Of a DNA stretch of 64,000 bases, positions 9,740-21,176 are shown piece by piece. The DNA is taken from the NCBI GenBank assembly GCA_911728435.2, contig OU452200.1, positions 29,899,715-29,963,714 of the forward strand. The letters run 5' to 3'. How positions within the stretch are numbered: the first letter of the stretch is position 1; each line of letters starts with the position of its first letter. The notes beneath the pieces were generated by a model, which saw only the letters and a program-made list of their open reading frames with translations, had not been told where the DNA came from and searched no databases. The position numbers and the translations under genes are program-made. This DNA comes from Apoderus coryli (taxonomy: Eukaryota; Arthropoda; Insecta; Coleoptera; Attelabidae).

Positions 9740-10876
9740 TCAGATGACGCGTTATTCTGGATGGCACATTTTAAAATTAAACCATCATTGCAACATAGAA
9801 ACGAATGAGTAAGACTGCATTCTCAAGCTATTGTGTGTCGCGTTTCAATTCAACATAGTGGCCTTTCTTGCTCTCAACCCTGTGCAATGTGCCGCTTGAT
9901 GAATCAGTAAGTTGTAATGTCTGTCGAAATTAATAACTTGTCAAAATTAAGTGAAGAATGTGTGTTAATATGAATTTGACAATGTACTGCTACTGTTTGA
10001 GCAAAGCGTGGCTATTCCGAAGAAAAAGACGCACCCTTTTGTTACTGGAAAAAATTAACGAACATTATTATGAGTTATAAATAAGTTTATATTATTTTAG
10101 GCTATAATTTAAGCAATTAGCAAAATCATAAAACGGGTAGGCTATTAAAATGAAAATGGTCTCGTAAAGATTTTTACGAGCAGCTTTAAAACCATATAAG
10201 AAGTAAATCGTTTCTAAATAATGTGTATGTGTGCAATGGTATAATGTTGCCTGCATTTACCAAATTGCTCCTCATTTAATAAATAACAGCAGATAACTCA
10301 TAACCAGAAATCAAATACGTATAGATCCCGCTCCTCTTAGATATGGATTACCTACTTCAATTCAATTTTAGCTAGTCCAATATATTTTAGGCTATGCTCC
10401 CAGCAATGTATATGCAGCATAGAAATAGTAAGTACCTACTTATATTGTGTACCAGAATTCGCTGGTAGTTTATAATTTCAAAAGAAATAACATCCTTAGG
10501 GATGCACGATGTTTTTCGATACATCGATACAAAGGCACGAAATATCAAATTATTATTTCTCATAATTAATATGTACATCGTAATAAATAGTAGAGTTGAT
10601 GAAATTTTATCACAAAATGGTAAATTTGTAGATTTTAAAAGTTTTGCTCATTACTATATCCTAATATAATATAATATTTATACAACTGTATAGTTTTTCC
10701 AAAGTTAATTTGAAATATATAAATTTAACGATTCTACAGGGGCTATCCGTTCCCAGGCCTCTTTACATTATAAAAGGGCATCGAATGCAGCGTTTTTTGA
10801 TACATTTCTCCCTCGTATCATCGACATATAATAAATCATGCCTGCCAAAGGATACCGACAGTAATAAAAATAACTA
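9740..10876. other. Intron sequence; possible TATA-like motif
   Basis: No gene recognised. TATAAAAGGG near 10768 on the plus strand resembles a TATA box, but no open reading frame with support follows, and it lies inside the 9.2-kb intron of the minus-strand host gene. Confidence 0.35.
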
Positions 10877-11210
10877 CAGTGACTGAAAAAGGAATTGTGT
10901 TATTGATTAATCGAAAAAAAAAAAATAATTTGCAAATAACTATATGAATCAAACAAATAATTTTTGGCAACGTGTTATTTTCTCCGATTAATCTAAATAT
11001 AATCGGATGGACATCATATGGTATGGCGAAGACTTAATGTGGAATTTAAACAAGAAAATTTGTGTCCGACAGTAAAACACGGTGGCAGAATGTTGTAACC
11101 ATGATTTGTTCAATAGTTTTTAGTATATTCATAAAATGAAAGAAGATCTATCAAATTAGATAATAATTTTTAATAAAACCACAAGTGGATGAAACTTTTT
11201 GCAGTCACTG
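10877..11210 (+). mobile_element. Internally deleted Tc1-like transposon
   Basis: The ends CAGTGACTG(A/C)AAAAG are inverted at 10877 and 11210 and flanked by TA on both sides (10875-10876, 11211-11212). Internally, 10960-11095 read in two frames as NFWQRVIFSD, WYGEDLMWNLNKK and then LCPTVKHGG. This is the Tc1 pattern around the first catalytic Asp (VIFSDES..., VWR.P.E, PTVKHGGG.VMVW). The rest of the transposase is deleted. Confidence 0.7.
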
Positions 11211-11410
11211 TATACAGTGACAGTGTATAGGAATGGCCGTGTCGGACGGCCAGTCCATATACGACACGGAACACGTTGGGAGCCTAAGCATCAAGATTTA
11301 TATGAGCAAAGCCAGCGTCTTCTTTTAAATATTTATCATCAGTTAAGGTTTGAATATAATGAAGTGATGAATACACATATTATAAAATTTTTACGTTCTA
11401 TAGAAAATGT
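11211..11410 (+). other. Unrecognised coherent open frame, candidate exon
   Basis: A plus-strand frame directly right of the Tc1 remnant stays open for about 70 codons, with GC content above its surroundings. It reads YRNGRVGRPVHIRHGTRWEP, later QSQRLLLNIYHQLRFEYNEV and FLRSIENVTD before TAA. The stop is immediately followed by GTGAGT, a strong splice-donor string. The apparent upstream acceptor (TTTTTGCAG) is actually the Tc1 inverted repeat. I recognise no family. It could be a displaced transposon exon or chance. Confidence 0.25.
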
Positions 11411-11420
11411 CACTGACTAA

Positions 11421-13693
11421 GTGAGTAAAATTTGTTGCAAGTTTATAATATCGGAAGCATATTATTATTAATGTATCTACTTATTTGCATAACAAGTATT
11501 AACAATAGTATTAATTATTATAAAGGTATGTTACTTGCTGTTCGGACACGGACAAGGTACGTGTGCATCTATGTCTAAACTTCTAAAAACAAAAACTTTT
11601 TCAGCGTAGGTTTATATGTTGCCGTGATGAAGCGGCAAGGAAAAATACAGTATACTGTTATACAAATGAACATACAATTGTTAATACCTAAAGGATTTAT
11701 AAAATATCGTAGGACATGTTATGTATGAAAAGTTAAAAGGGTGCGCCTATGGACGGCTACGGTCGGTATTGACATTACAAAGGGATATTGAGTTGTGGTT
11801 TTTTTAAATCATTTTAAATTAAAATTAGAAAGACTATACTGATTTGGAGAGAAATTAAATTTATTCTTAATAGAACGGTATTTTTCAAAAAGAGACTATT
11901 GAAATGTAGGATTAGTTAAAAGTAGAGACTGCATTTTATTTTATTTTTTAAATGCAAAGAACAAAGTAGGAAATAGAAGATTAATAGAAGTAAATTGTAA
12001 ATTAATAAAAAAAATAATGAATGCGTCCTGCATACATTTCATTTTGATTATTTGTTGTGGAATGGTGGAGAGTAAATATATTTTTACGTATAAAAAACAG
12101 TACACTGATACAATATTCTCTAAAGGCGGAGTAACCTATTTATTATTCTACATGGATCCTCTATAAACGTTCTGCCTTTTACGACCCATCTAATGTAAGA
12201 TTACGATAAGTCGTTACAAAAATATAAAAAGAAATAGGCGACGTTTCAAAATTCACTTTACTAAATAAAAGCAGGATTCTAGATGATTGTCTCTATATTC
12301 GAAAAAATCTACTAACCGAAAAGCTAAAAATGTCTACAAGAAAATTTGAATAATAATTTTTTTTATTTTCAAAAGTTAACATTACAGAAAAAACAATATA
12401 CAAATATTGAAAATAAATGCGGAAAAACCACTGAAACCAACAGTCTGTGGTTTGTGCGTGGCTGGATCCGAAGGTTTATTTTCAATATCACCAACACTTA
12501 AATAAATAATTCTAGTATCAAAAAAATAAAAAAATAAAGCACTCTAAAGATAACACTTCCGGCCACTGGCCAACTTGTACATGAAAACTGGTACATATAA
12601 ACATGACTCAAAAAATTATAACAATCCAAATATTCAAAATAGATTGTATATGTGATAATTTCTGCTAGTCAATTGGCACCCATATTTATCTTAAAATTCT
12701 TATTATGTAGTATGTTATCTTTTGGTCACAAATTCAAGATACTAACATCAAATTATGGTACGCACGATACTATTATGCCAGTAACAATGAATTATTATGA
12801 GTTTTATGCTAAATTATTAAATAATCGACATTCAACATTATATAAACAACATAATTATTTAGCAGTAATTTTAATTTTCTTGCTTCTTATCTATTTTTAA
12901 GGCTGTTCATTGAGATATTTAACACAAACCATTTTCGTCTTAGTTACCGCTCATTCCGTGATTTTGTGATGATTTAAATGATAGCCAAAACATATGCACA
13001 TAGTTTCGTACATGTAAAATCAAAATTCTAAACATCTTATGGTGGGTCTTGCTAAGTAAGGGTTTTAAGCCCAATCCTTACCATTGATTTTTTAGATTCA
13101 TATCAATTTGTTTCAAAGGAACCTACGCCTTAACATAAAATAAAAAAAATTATTAGGCACATTTAAAACAAATGTTCTGTTGACTACCTACGTGAATATG
13201 AATGTTTTGGTCTTTCGTCCGAAGGGTTACAGGTTACTGTTAGAACAATCGGAGGCTAGGCAAAGATATTCGCGATGTAGCCTATATCACAATAATTATT
13301 ATTTAGTGTAACAACTTGTACAACATCTACTTGTCGCATATTAACATGTTTGTTTTTGCTCTTGACACTAACATTTCTAATGAAAAAAAATTTTTTTTTC
13401 CTCCAGAATAGGTATGATATCGATCCATAAATCTTCAGAAATTATTCAACTTAAAAACGCGAAATGTTAACTTTCTTTCATCCAAAGTACGTTTTTTATT
13501 TATAATATATAAAACAAATTTCCTAAAACATTTTTATTTAGAAAGATATTTTAGTTAGGTATATAGAAATGTCTTTGTATGTATAGTGTGATGTGGTGAA
13601 TAAATACGCGTGATATCACTGAATCGTATAAAATTTTCTGTGACTATCAAAAAATAACTATAAGATGTGACTTAGGAAATATAAACAACTTAC
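11421..13693. other. Intron sequence, nothing recognised
   Basis: AT-rich interval within the 9.2-kb intron. Open frames present are short, Ile/Leu/Phe/Tyr-rich translations typical of AT-rich noncoding DNA. No structural RNA, transposase block or paired inverted repeat was noticed. Confidence 0.45.
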
Positions 13694-13973
13694 CTGAAAG
13701 TAGTCCACTGGATAAATCCGATTGTACTCGATCTAGTTTGTCTGTTAGGCTTTCCGTTGATGTTCTTATTTTATTAGTAATTTGTTGTGAGGTGGTTAAA
13801 TCGTCTTCTGTTGTAGATTGATTTTTACTCATATCACCCGAAATAGTGTCGGTGGTTTCTTCTTCGGAATCATCTTCATCTGAAGATTCATTCAAAAGCT
13901 TGTGTCTTTCTCTTTGTTCGACAACTGATGATGGTAGATATCGAGCTCCTGATACACTTCTACTAGTTTGTAC
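13694..13973 (-). CDS. LLPPGYK-repeat gene, acidic internal exon
   Basis: Minus-strand exon of 280 bp, acceptor ttggtttcag right of 13973, donor gtaagt left of 13694 (strong). It enters in phase 0 after the exon at 18842-19234 and leaves in phase 1, matching the next exon at 4471. It encodes about 93 residues: VQTSRSVSGARYLPSSVVEQ, an acidic block (SSDEDDSEEETTD), then a Thr/Ser/Gln-rich and coil-prone stretch (TSTESLTDKLDRVQSDLSSG). No LLPPGYK motif. The phase match on both sides is the main support. Confidence 0.75.
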
Positions 13974-14519
13974 CTGAAACCAAATATGCAATTTAAAACA
14001 GGCTTTTTATAGGCTCTATGAACCTAAACGAACAATTAAAGAAAATTTAGTTGGTGATGTTATTTTTTTTTTCTTCATCATCATCATATTAACATAATTA
14101 TTTTATTGAAAACTATACAAAATGCGTATAGGGAATATTTATATGTTTAATTTGTCAGGTGCTATCGAAATGAAATCTCAAATATAGGCTGAACCATAAA
14201 ACATAAGTTTGATATGCCGCACTTTTTTGATACAACCTGTATAATAGGTACTATTGTGCCACAATACTAAAGCATCGAAAAAAAGTAAAAAAATCTAAGT
14301 AGTTTTCTTGTAGCTCGTTATTCAACCTGTATATATGTAACAAAAGTTTCAGGAATACCACAAACATAATTATTAAACAGAAAATTAGAAGACATTGCCA
14401 GCTGCTTCAACGATTTGGAGTTAAATGAATAAATAGCGAAGCTGATAAATTTGTATTATTTGAACGGGGTGTCTCCGCCAGCAATAACTGGGATATATTT
14501 ATATAAGCAAATTAATATA

Positions 14520-15027
14520 AAAATCGGTTGTGTCACCGCAAAACTTTCCCGCCAAGTTATAATATAATCAAAAATATATGACCGATATATGATATACTCG
14601 TATTGTATTTTAAATGTAACATTATATACGTTCCAACTACTATTTTAAACGCAATTTTTTCGAGAATTATAGGGGCAAATATCAAATATGCGCTGTAAAG
14701 CAGATAAAAAATACTTTAAAATGATGTATCAGTCGACCCCTTCTGATATATGAAAATTTAGTGGTTGTGTCCACTCCTATCACATGGCTTAAGCGATTTC
14801 AACTAAAATCTAATGGCTTCATTCTAGGACTGCCCCAAACTCATATACCAAAATTTAGCTCAATGGGTTAAAGCGTTTGGGAGCTATCGTGGGAGAAACA
14901 CATACACACAGATAGACAGACTTCCATCTGGAAATGGTCTTACTCGTCTCAGGGAACTTCAAAATTATATTCGTCTTTATCTCAATTTTTTTAGCGCGTT
15001 CACAATATCACCTGTCCGGAAAGTAAA
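14520..15027. repeat. Dispersed repeat, copy 1 (partner at 28771-29533)
   Basis: It starts AAAATCGGTTGTGTC..CAAAACTTTCCCG and ends with TTAGCGCGTTCACAATA..GGAAAGTAAAA. Long blocks are shared with 28771-29533: CCATCTGGAAATGGTCTTA, GGGAACTTCAAAAT, and TTTAGCTCAA..GGTT. Weak inverted ends (ACTTTCC / GGAAAGT) suggest a DNA transposon; there is no coding content. The second copy carries an extra tRNA-like insert. Confidence 0.65.
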
Positions 15028-15996
15028 AAGCGCGGCGTAGGTGAATCATATCTCAATAGAGGTTAGACCGTTAATATATTTTTAAGATGGCAGAACTTTC
15101 GATTATAGCAGCAGTAGACGCATATTTGCATATTTTTAATATATAATTATTAATATTTTTAGTATTAATATTTTTAGAATTCTAGGGCAACATTTTAGAT
15201 ATGATTATACATAATGCTCTCATATATCTGAAAGTCTAACCATACAGGCTGATTGGTGGTCGATGGTACAATAGACGTTTTGAGAAAACTAAGTATGGCA
15301 TATGGTCATAATTTCATAAGAAATTTTCGTCTTATTTTTGGTCGTAGATTCTACACTCAAAGGGTGGGAAATATCACAATATCATAGTTTTCCCAAAACT
15401 TCTAATGTACAATCACTCTGTAAGTGGTTTTCGAGATGTTGAAAATTTAAAATTTTTCTAAACTATAAAATTTATTGTGTTCCACCTTAGTTGACCATGA
15501 CCCATTATATACAAACTCAAAGTTTGACCTTCAATGCATGAATTTATTTGTCGTTCGGAACAAATCAATTACACGCACAACATAGATTATTTATATTTGT
15601 TTGCCAATGCAATCAAATTTGATTAGGAACTTATGTTTTGCCGTTGGACAAAACAATTCTCGAACTGAGGTATACTGATTAAAAATTTATTTCGTCAAAG
15701 GCTATATTATGTATTTTATTGTTGAAAAAGTTGTAACAGCTCGCTGAAAATAAATGTCGAATTACCAATCTCGGAATTTTAAGAAATTTATCAGTATGGT
15801 GTACCATGTAACGACTGTCTATTGCCATTTAATATCGGAACTCAATTGAATTGGTATTATGCAAACAAGTTAAATTGTCAATGTTCCGAAAACTATAAAT
15901 TTTTGGAGTATGAAGCATTTATAATCTTGTCTAGATTTAGTAAGTTGCTCTTTCAAAAAACTAAATAAATTCGTAATTATCCACTCAATTTCAATT
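15028..15996. other. Intron sequence, nothing recognised
   Basis: AT-rich interval between two repeats. No gene, tRNA or transposase block seen. Confidence 0.45.
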
Positions 15997-17066
15997 TCCA
16001 GGGAGGAAATTTCGCCTAACTTTCAAGCTCGATATTTTTGGATCCAGACCAAATATCAACCTTCGGTTTTCACGGGCTGACAGATTGCCTTTTTGTGAAA
16101 AACACTGAAATTTAAAAAAAAAATCAGCTTTGAAATTCTTTTTTATATAGGGTTTTAAAAAGTCCATGATTTTGATTCCAATTTTGAATGTGTGTAACGT
16201 TCTGACAAAAGTTTTTTAATTTTGTTTCTATTATGCGCCTTTTTAATCAATGATCTTCTGCAAAAAATGTGATTTTTCGAAATTTATATAGGTACCTGCC
16301 TTAGTTTAAAAAATATCGATATTTTTCTTCTTATTGGTAAACTTTGTTAGCAATTGTCATATCTTTCGGTTTGTGTATTTATTGCGATTAAAAATATCGA
16401 ATACCTCAATGATATGCTGTACAGTGGCGTGCGAATAAAAATTAATAAAAGAATATGTTGGCGACATCTAGTTTCTGTTGATAATATGTCAATTGAACAA
16501 CAATTCACTATATCGACTGCGCGGGAGGCAACTGATAATAAATGTACATTATGCATATTTATTATATAATTAAGTCTTGTTAAAAAAGCTCATTTCCAAC
16601 AATTAATATTAATGCCATTGAAAAGCTTAAAATATTCCGAATTTGTTATCATCTGCTGATTTTACTTGTCTTTTTACTCCAACAAAATCATTTTACTGTC
16701 AACAGATAACTATACTTATTATTAATTAAGATTTTTTAGTTTACGTTGTTCATTTCTTAACTTTTAGTTTACTTTGTTGTTTAATTTCAGTTTGCTAAGT
16801 TTTTTAGTGCACTTTGTCTAGGTAGTTCACTAATTATGATTCGTTTTACTTAGGTATCTACCTAACTTTTGTTTGTTTTTTTAATTTAATAAAAATGAAT
16901 AGCAACACTTTTTGTATTTTGTCGTGTGTTTTGCATTAAGTTAACATACAAAGGATTGTCTTTCACAAAAAGGCAATCTGCCAGCCCGTGAAAGCCGGAG
17001 GTTGATATTTGGTCAGGTTCCAAAAATATCGAGCTTGAAAAGTAGGCGAAATTTTCCTTGCTCGAA
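15997..17066. mobile_element. Non-autonomous element with ~110-bp inverted ends
   Basis: The left arm at about 15997-16110 contains AATTTCGCCTA, TCAAGCTCGATATTTTTGGA, ACCAAATATCAACC and CAGATTGCCTTTTTGTGAAA. All recur in inverse order and complement at about 16952-17066 with few changes. The interior (about 840 bp) holds a ribozyme-family head module at about 16430-16535 and otherwise AT-rich sequence with no transposase. It sits in the intron between the host exons at 13973 and 18842. Confidence 0.65.
16430..16535 (-). repeat. Head module of the ribozyme repeat family, no ribozyme
   Basis: Read on the minus strand it contains CGCAGTCGATATAGTGAATTG and then CAACAGAAACTAGATGTCGCC. These match the head of ribozyme repeat D at 2170-2250. 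Sequence after GTCGCCAACAT diverges, so the ribozyme part is absent. Both strands carry overlapping open frames here, which are incidental. Confidence 0.6.
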
Positions 17067-17479
17067 AGGAATTGTCCAGCTCTTTATGTCTTTAATTAAA
17101 TGATTCAGAAAATTTTAAAGCAAATTTTAAAAATTAAAGGTGGTGATTGCTGGCGGAAACTGAAAAGTAGTAGGTATATCGTCAGATTTAGCCTTTATAA
17201 CTTTGCATAAGTATAACAAAAAACGAGGAATTCGAATCTTTTGCCAAAATATTATTTTTATTAAAATAATTTTCGTACATTTTGTTACTTTAAAAAACTT
17301 CCTTTGGGCAACTAGATTTTTTCTAAGACTATTTTATTTTTCTCGAGTTTATCTACAAAATTTGCTGTAGTCTATTGAAACCTTTTGGACTTTCTGCTAA
17401 AAATCATGAAATATTCCAAAAGCATTCCTGGTCAGTTTTTCGCTATTTTTGTGTTAAATAAATATTAGTTTCACAAAAC

Positions 17480-17592
17480 CATTACCACTGATGAGCTGTG
17501 GATCAACGAAACGGCCCTTCTGGTGAAAGTATGGTAGTGTGACACAAATTTCAAACATAACTAAAAGTCTTGTTATTTTATGTAACAAGCAT
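17480..17592 (+). ncRNA. Degenerate hammerhead ribozyme, copy C, with 3' hairpin
   Basis: CTGATGA is at 17488-17494, then stem II GCTG/CAAC (one C-A mismatch), loop TGGAT, GAAA, and TGGT after the cleavage position. The triplet before cleavage reads TTC instead of GTC, and stem III ACG/CTT has lost a pair, so cleavage is doubtful. The 5' outer stem I is missing: the left neighbour differs from copies A and B. The 3' arm AGTGTGA..CAAATTTC and the terminal hairpin near 17569-17590 (CTTGTTA / TGTAACAAG) are kept. Confidence 0.65.
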
Positions 17593-17602
17593 TTTATATC
17601 TT

Positions 17603-18535
17603 ACGTCATTTCAATAAGTCCGTAGGATGACACTTAGATGGCGTTACTAAATTTTGTTCCATGATTTTTATTTAGTACTAACCTTCGAACGATACGTGGA
17701 TAAATTTGACAGCAATCTGAATAATGATTCGTGAGGAATAGCATTTTGTCTGAAGCAATTTTTGTTATTGAAAAAAAAAATGGAAAAAAGTGAATTTTGA
17801 AAGAGTTTTGATAAAGCATTGCTCTGCTCCATCCAAACAAATGGTAGAGAAGTGGATTGCTGAATTTAAACGTGGTCGTACCAGCACAAATGATGCAGAG
17901 CGAGTGGACGCCCAAATGAGGCTGTTATTCCAGAAAACGTAAAAAAATTCAGAAATTGGTTATGAACAATGCACAAGCTAGCTGACATTGTAAAGATATC
18001 AGTTGGTTGTGTTTTTACCATTTTCACGACTATTTGGGTATGCGAATTGATGCTTCAGAGAAGTATTTGGCGCTGTTAAACCGCAATAAAATGGAATTCT
18101 ATCGTCGATATGTGACAATGGATGAAACATATGGCTTCACTATTACACACCAGAATCCAAACGACAGTCAGCTGAGTAGACAGCAATTGACGAACCGAAT
18201 CCAAAGCGAGCAAAGACGCAACAGTCGGCCGGAAGGTGATGGCGATGCGAACGGAATAATATTCATCGAGTACCTCCAAAAAGGAACCACCATCAACAGC
18301 GACTATTACTGTGTACTTTTGGATCGATTGAAGGCTGAAATCGCAAAGAAACGGCCACATTTACAAAGACAATGTTACAAATCGATGAAAACTATGGCAA
18401 AATTGAATGAATTGGGCTTCGAATTGCTTACCCACCCACCGTTTTCTCCAGATTCAGCCCCCAGTGACTTTTTCCTGTTTTCAGATATCAAGAGAATGCT
18501 TGCTGGAAAGAAATGTAAGTCCAATGACGGCTAAC
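17603..18535 (+). pseudogene. Mariner (DD34D) transposase relic
   Basis: The left inverted repeat contains GTCATTTCAATAAGTCCGTAGG (17605). Frames then give EKWIAEFKRGR (HTH2 region), YVTMDETYGFTITHQNPND (first Asp), GIIFIEYLQKG, DRLKAEIAKKRPHLQ, SMKTMAKLNELGFELL and PFSPDSAPSDFFLFSD (third Asp). The HQDNAPC block with the second Asp is deleted at about 18370, part of the N-terminus is missing, and there are multiple frameshifts. The longest open piece is 18007-18534. The right inverted repeat was not found. The same terminal sequence occurs at 40843. Confidence 0.8.
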
Positions 18536-18841
18536 TTTCAACATGATATATAGAATTTTTTACATTTTAGCTGAAACATCCTGTGGTCCTAGAAAAAGTT
18601 CAAGAACCACAAAGTAGTGTTTGTAGAAATATATAGGGGAGACGCAAAAAAAGCACAAATAGCTTTTAGGTAGGCTTCCTTAAGACATGGAAATTGAACA
18701 TGCATATACCAGCATATAAAAATATTTAAGATTTTCTAAAAATCTGTGGCTAATAGACTAGTTTCTGAAGCCAAACACAAAAAAAAAAATAAAATTGATA
18801 TTTACATGAGAATCAAACTTTAGTATTTTAATGCTACTTAC

Positions 18842-19234
18842 AGATGCAACTACGATCCATGATTCCGTTGAATTGTCATCGTTAACAATCATTGTTGACA
18901 TTGTTGAAGGTGATGGGACAACTGACTCTGTACTTGAAGGAGTTGTGAACGGAGTTATGGTGTTATTTATTACAGTTTTACTAGTGACAACTGATACTAT
19001 AACTTCTGGTTTAACATCACTGGTCCAGTTAAATGTTAAATCATTTCTATTTGGTTCGCTGTTAAGTTTGGCTGTTTCACTCAATGATACTGTATGTGAA
19101 GGTTTTGTAGATGTTTGTGGAAGTTGTGGTACCGGTACAGAGTGTGTAATAGTTGTGATATCGTCTGAAGAATTTTCGTGGACAGCATATATGTGTTCTG
19201 ATGAATTCAGTTTATTGTTGACATATGAATCAGT
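18842..19234 (-). CDS. LLPPGYK-repeat gene, Thr/Ser-rich exon
   Basis: Minus-strand exon of 393 bp (131 codons, phase 0 to 0), acceptor atttccag right of 19234, donor gtaagt left of 18842. The translation begins TDSYVNNKLNSSEHIYAVHE, has a Pro/Thr/Ser segment (TPFTTPSSTESVVPSPST) and ends STESWIVVAS. N-glycosylation sequons (NNT, NST) and the Thr/Ser density are mucin-like, which would suit an extracellular protein; no signal peptide or membrane segment is visible in the exons found. A plus-strand open frame over the same bases is a shadow. Confidence 0.78.
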
Positions 19235-19516
19235 CTGGAAATTGAAACATTAGAATTATTGTTTTGATTCCTAAATGGTTTCTTTTGAGTCACACACAAA
19301 AAGGCAAATACGCCCCAAAATACTACTATGATTACATAGCACCCGCTATAATACATATGAATAGGATATTTTTTGAAAACCTACTTAATTAGTGTCCGAA
19401 ACTATCCATATAAAAATAGTCAATCATCTGTTTAAATTATGATTTATATTTGAAATTTATAAATTTGAGTTTCCTTTTATTCAGTTTTTTAAAGATTTAC
19501 AAACTATACTACATAC

Positions 19517-20547
19517 CTTATTTGCTGGAAGATCATCATATTCTTCCTCATCTTCATCGTCAATATACTCATCATTTTGTATATCATTATCATCACTGTT
19601 TTGATGCCCTTCCTCAGATTCTTCCAAATAATCTGTAGGCGAGGGTGTGTCTTCACTATCATAATCCCTATCATCATTTGGCAGTGGTTGTGAATTACTT
19701 TTGTTAGAATTGCTTTGATCTTTTACACTTTCTTGAATTACTTCTACATTATTCTTTGCATCATTCAATTCCTCATTGGCATTGATAGGTTCTTCTAATA
19801 ATGAATCAAAATCCACACTCTGCTTCCGAGAATTTGGCACCTTTTTTAAACCAAATACATTGGATTTCGGAGATATTGAAGCTGCTTTTAGTTTTTGTGG
19901 TTGTTTTGTTGTACTATAAACTTCACCGTTATTATCCACAAAATAATCATTTACCCGAGTATTTGAGGCATCTTGTGCACTTGGTGCAAAAATTCTCGTC
20001 CTATGACTCAAGAAGTTTGATCTTTTGTCATCCTGTTGTCCTCCAAATGCATTTGACGTAACCTCGCGTGTTTTTGTTCCAAAATTACTAGGTGCTCTAA
20101 AGGCTTGTTGCTGCGGAGGTATCTCTAAAGGATCATTTAATGTTACCTGACCCAAAAACGTTTCAGTTTGAGATGGGTGGTGCGAGTGCGTTTGAGAAAA
20201 CAAATGTGAATAGTTAGGTCGAATCGTTGAGGGTGATGCTAGTTGCTTTGAAGGTCTAAATCCAACTGGACTATTAACTATGCGATTCTGAAATCGTTGG
20301 TTAGAACTAGATGTAGGAGCGTTATTACGTTGAAACTGTGGAAGTGATTGCTGTAAATGAATTGGGAAATCCGATGTTTGGAGATCTCTGTTTTGATAGT
20401 AGGGATCAAATGTTTGGAAACCATTTCGTGTTTGGAATCCTGTAGGTGTTTGACGGAACGGAATGATTTCTGATGGATTTACGTAATCTTGTTGATCTTG
20501 TTGATAGTACTCATTACCACCTGGTGCTGTTAACAGGTATTCTTGTC
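19517..20547 (-). CDS. LLPPGYK-repeat gene, large Gln/Ser-rich and acidic exon
   Basis: Largest exon of the gene, 1031 bp on the minus strand. The acceptor ctttacag lies right of 20547 and the donor gtatgt left of 19517. It opens with the last two bases of a split Gly codon (GQEYLLTAPG) and ends at a whole codon (LPANK), in phase with the next exon. About 343 residues: Gln/Asn/Tyr/Phe-rich text with repeated QTR.GFQTF-type phrases, a His/Gln/Pro-rich middle, FVDNNGEVYSTTKQPQK, and an Asp/Glu-rich end (YIDDEDEEEYDDL). No catalytic domain, membrane segment or cysteine cluster is visible. It looks like an intrinsically disordered extracellular or matrix protein, which is inference from composition. 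An upstream exon must exist because the frame enters in mid-codon; it was not found within the window. Confidence 0.8.
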
Positions 20548-20778
20548 CTGTAAAGAAAATAAAATATTTGAGCTTAAAGCTTAGCATAGTAGACATACGT
20601 ACACAGTAAATGATAAGAAGTTATTTGAAATTAAAACAATATTTTTTTATACAGGGTGTAGGTTTTATAATCAATGGCGTAGTCAAGAAGGAATTTCCTT
20701 TCATCAGTAAGTAATAATGTAAGCATCACCTAAAAATGCAGTTGATATTTAGTTTTCTTTTCTTGAGCCTTATTACTT

Positions 20779-21176
20779 CAATATTTAGATTTGAAACTTC
20801 TTGGGATGAGGCTCACAAATTATACACAGGTTAAATAACGACTTGTTATTTAATGTGAAAACATTTTGTTAATAAACAACGTTTCGGAAACGCACATCTT
20901 CAGGTAATATTCATGCAAAAATCGTCTAGTGGACAAGTAGTGTTTTTTTGGTTTGTATTATACTGTTTTTACAGTTACAAAAACAGTATAATACAAAAGA
21001 AAACACTACTTGTCCACTAGACGATTTTTGTATGAATATTACCTGTAGAAGGCAACAGATGTGCGTTGCCGAAACGTTGTTTTTTAACAAAATGTTTTGA
21101 CATTAAATAACAAGTCGTTATTTAACCTGTGTGTAATTTGTGAGCCTCATCCCAAGAAGTTTCAAATATAAATATT
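20779..21176. repeat. Foldback repeat, ~190-bp arms, 8-bp loop
   Basis: The left arm 20779-20970 is repeated inverted at 20979-21176 with small differences and a loop ACAGTTAC. Arms contain CTTGGGATGAGGCTCACAAA, GTTATTTAA, and CCTGAAGATGTGCG..CCGAAACGTTG (read on the minus strand on the left arm). That last motif pair, CTGAAGA followed by CGAAACG, resembles terminal sequences of Penelope-like elements in animals; recognition is by memory and uncertain. Confidence 0.7.

Noticed and set aside
18831..19253. 140-codon plus-strand open frame
   Set aside because: Antisense to the Thr/Ser-rich host exon, which has matching splice sites and phase; the plus frame is a shadow.
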